7,161 bases of DNA from Nitrospirota bacterium. Lineage in GTDB: Bacteria; Nitrospirota; Thermodesulfovibrionia; Thermodesulfovibrionales; SM23-35. The stretch is taken from the NCBI GenBank assembly GCA_018262395.1, contig JAGSYM010000050.1:1-7161 (forward strand), in the 5' to 3' direction. The notes beneath the pieces were generated by a model. It was not told the DNA's origin. It searched no databases and saw only the letters and a list, made by a program, of their open reading frames with translations. Shown piece after piece: positions 5,743 through 7,161 of this stretch (position 1 is its first letter; each line of letters opens with the position of its first letter). Both the position numbers and the translations under genes were made by a program.

Positions 5743-6708
5743 AGCTGATGCCCAGGTGAGTCCGCCACCAAACGCTTCAAGGAGAATATAATCTCCGTCC
5801 TTGATCCGACCGGATGTCAACGCTTCATCGAGCGCTATCGGGATCGATGCAGCAGATGTGTTGCCATATCGTTCGAGATTCACAAAGACTTTTTCCATCG
5901 GCAGGTTCAGTCTCTCAGCTGTTGCCTGAATAATGCGAAGGTTTGCCTGATGAGGAACGAGAAGCGAAAGCTGTGAAGGATCCAGATTGTTATCAGCAAG
6001 GGTTTTCAAGGCAACATCCTCTAATGTCCGGACTGCAACCTTGAATGTTTCATTTCCCTTCATTCGTATAGAATGCAGTCCCTTTTTCAGGGTGTCCGTC
6101 GATGCAGGATTCCTTGAACCCCCTCCCGGAATATTGATAAGTTCCCACAGGCTCCCGTCTGAATTGATGGACATCGAGAGTATTCCTCTGTCTTCACTGG
6201 TTGATTCAACGATTGCAGCGCCTGCTCCGTCGCCAAAGATAACACACGTTGTCCTGTCTTTCCAGTCTGTAACCTTAGAGAGCACTTCTGCTCCCACCAC
6301 AAGGATTTTCCTGTGCATACCCGACCGGATAAAAACGTCTGCAATGTAGAGGGCATACAGGAATCCTGAACAGGTTGCGTTGATGTCGAATCCAACTGCA
6401 CTCGATGCTCCCAGTCTGTTCTGGAGAAAGCACGCAGTAGACGGGAACGGCATATCACCCGTTATGGTGGCAACGATGATCATATCAATCTCCCCTGCGT
6501 TCAAACCCGCCCGTTCGAGGGCAATTTTTGAGGCCTCAAAGGCAAGGTCTGACGCTGCCTGACTTTCATCTGCGATCCGCCTTTCCTTGATCCCTGTCCT
6601 CTCGGTTATCCATTCATCTGAGGTATCGACCATCTTCTCAAGATCGAAATTTGAGAGAATCCTTTCAGGCAGGTAAGAACCGACGGATATGATTCTACTT
6701 CTTACCAA
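5728..6708 (-). CDS. fabH: 3-oxoacyl-ACP synthase III (initiating ketosynthase)
   Basis: FabH condenses acetyl-CoA (or another acyl-CoA primer) with malonyl-ACP to start fatty-acid synthesis in the cytoplasm. From TTG 6708 the protein has 326 residues, close to the usual 310-330. The start is chosen because the family begins just before RSRIISVGSYLPE. A GAAAGG ribosome binding site (6716-6721) lies 7 nt before TTG, while the ATGs at 6738 and 6795 add up to 29 residues with no family similarity. The catalytic triad is Cys113 (NATCSGF), His253 (VPHQAN) and Asn283 (YGNTSAA). The N-terminal signature VDTSDEWITERTGI and the late GGGLTW motif are intact. It overlaps plsX by 14 bp (6695-6708), so translation is probably coupled. 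Downstream there is no fabD, fabG or acpP; instead the convergent kinase gene overlaps its end. Confidence 0.95.
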   Translation of the reverse strand: MVRSRIISVGSYLPERILSNFDLEKMVDTSDEWITERTGIKERRIADESQAASDLAFEASKIALERAGLNAGEIDMIIVATITGDMPFPSTACFLQNRLGASSAVGFDINATCSGFLYALYIADVFIRSGMHRKILVVGAEVLSKVTDWKDRTTCVIFGDGAGAAIVESTSEDRGILSMSINSDGSLWELINIPGGGSRNPASTDTLKKGLHSIRMKGNETFKVAVRTLEDVALKTLADNNLDPSQLSLLVPHQANLRIIQATAERLNLPMEKVFVNLERYGNTSAASIPIALDEALTSGRIKDGDYILLEAFGGGLTWASALIKW

Positions 6709-7161
6709 CAGGCAGCCTTTCGTGATGGGAAAGGTCATCTTCAATTGCTGATGAGATAATCTCGTAAACCCTTTTCTGCGCAAAGTCCGATGCAACTTTT
6801 ATGGCATTCTTTATCGCCTTTGCAGTCGATCTCCCATGGCTTATGATACAAGTGCCTTGTATGCCGAGCAACGGCGCACCTCCATACTCATCATAATCTG
6901 TCTTCTTTTTAAAGTTCCTCAACGCAGGTTTTAATAACAGATACCCTATCCTGCCGGTTGCCAGGTTTGCAACCTCTCTCTTCAGCATTCTTATAATCGC
7001 ATCTGCAAGACCTTCGCTCGTCTTTAATACAACATTGCCGGTAAAACCGTCACAGACAATAACATCGGCTTCGCCGGTAAAAATATCTTTTCCATCGACG
7101 TTTCCGATGAAATTCAGATCAGCTTCCCTGAGCAGCTTAAACGTCTCTTTTGTGAGTTCAT
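6695..7161 (-). CDS. plsX: Phosphate acyltransferase PlsX, C-terminal part (5' end outside window)
   Basis: PlsX transfers the acyl group of acyl-ACP to inorganic phosphate, giving the acyl-phosphate used by PlsY in phospholipid synthesis. It is cytoplasmic and peripheral to the membrane. The last 154 residues are visible, continuous from the right edge to TAG 6695-6697. That is roughly the final 45 percent of a protein usually about 330-350 residues long. Family signatures are clear: NFIGNVDGKDIFTGEADVIV, then CDGFTGNVVLKTSEG, then the DYDEYGGAPLLGIQGTCIISHG segment followed by AIKNAI. The frame is uninterrupted; ATG 6986-6988 is internal, not a start. It precedes fabH in the common plsX-fabH order, with a 14-bp overlap. 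The upstream gene, often rpmF or a DUF177 protein, lies beyond the window. Confidence 0.96.
   Translation of the reverse strand, partial: ELTKETFKLLREADLNFIGNVDGKDIFTGEADVIVCDGFTGNVVLKTSEGLADAIIRMLKREVANLATGRIGYLLLKPALRNFKKKTDYDEYGGAPLLGIQGTCIISHGRSTAKAIKNAIKVASDFAQKRVYEIISSAIEDDLSHHERLPVGKK

Noticed and set aside
6709..6795. Longer fabH reading from ATG 6795 or ATG 6738
   Set aside because: It would extend deep into plsX and add residues unlike any FabH N-terminus. The family start aligns with TTG 6708.

Overview
This window looks like a chromosomal segment from a Gram-negative, non-enteric bacterium of moderate GC. My best guess is Nitrospirota or a deltaproteobacterial lineage. The basis is the plsX-fabH lipid pair, a delta/Nitrospirota-style hybrid histidine kinase with an H-N-F-N-N phosphoacceptor box, and three palindromic intergenic repeats. 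One of those belongs to the familiar 'GTCATTGCGAG...GCAATCTC' family, which I recall from such genomes. This is a lineage inference, not a firm assignment.

Layout. (1) Positions 1-590, minus strand: the N-terminal 196 residues of a membrane-anchored protein with a caspase/gingipain-like His...Cys arrangement. It runs off the left edge. (2) 647-757: a palindromic CCCCT-rich repeat. (3) 868-1185, minus: a small exported helical protein, followed by a strong intrinsic terminator at 808-840. (4) 1186-1545: a divergent regulatory region with two perfect palindromes (1371-1384 and 1468-1482) and an extended -10 element. (5) 1546-2601, plus: a zinc-dependent NAD(P)-linked MDR dehydrogenase. (6) 2618-2727: a GTCATTGCGAG-type repeat with an extra nested hairpin. 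(7) 2771-3232, plus: a small cupin. (8) 3248-3350: a second CCCCT-type palindromic element, then about 240 AT-rich bases. (9) 3592-5742, plus: a membrane-bound PAS hybrid histidine kinase. (10) 5728-6708, minus: fabH, overlapped by the 3' end of plsX (6695-7161, cut by the right edge).

How the genes work together. PlsX makes acyl-phosphate from acyl-ACP for phospholipid synthesis, and FabH starts fatty-acid elongation. They overlap by 14 bp and are probably translationally coupled. The dehydrogenase and cupin share a strand and could be one transcription unit interrupted by a repeat, with a metabolic role I cannot specify. The kinase stands alone with no adjacent output regulator. It converges on fabH with a 15-bp tail-to-tail overlap and no visible terminator. 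Three of the five complete genes appear to start at TTG. I see no rRNA, tRNA, CRISPR, transposase or phage gene. Nothing here is convincing as a complete new system; the most unusual item is the caspase-like fragment at the left edge.
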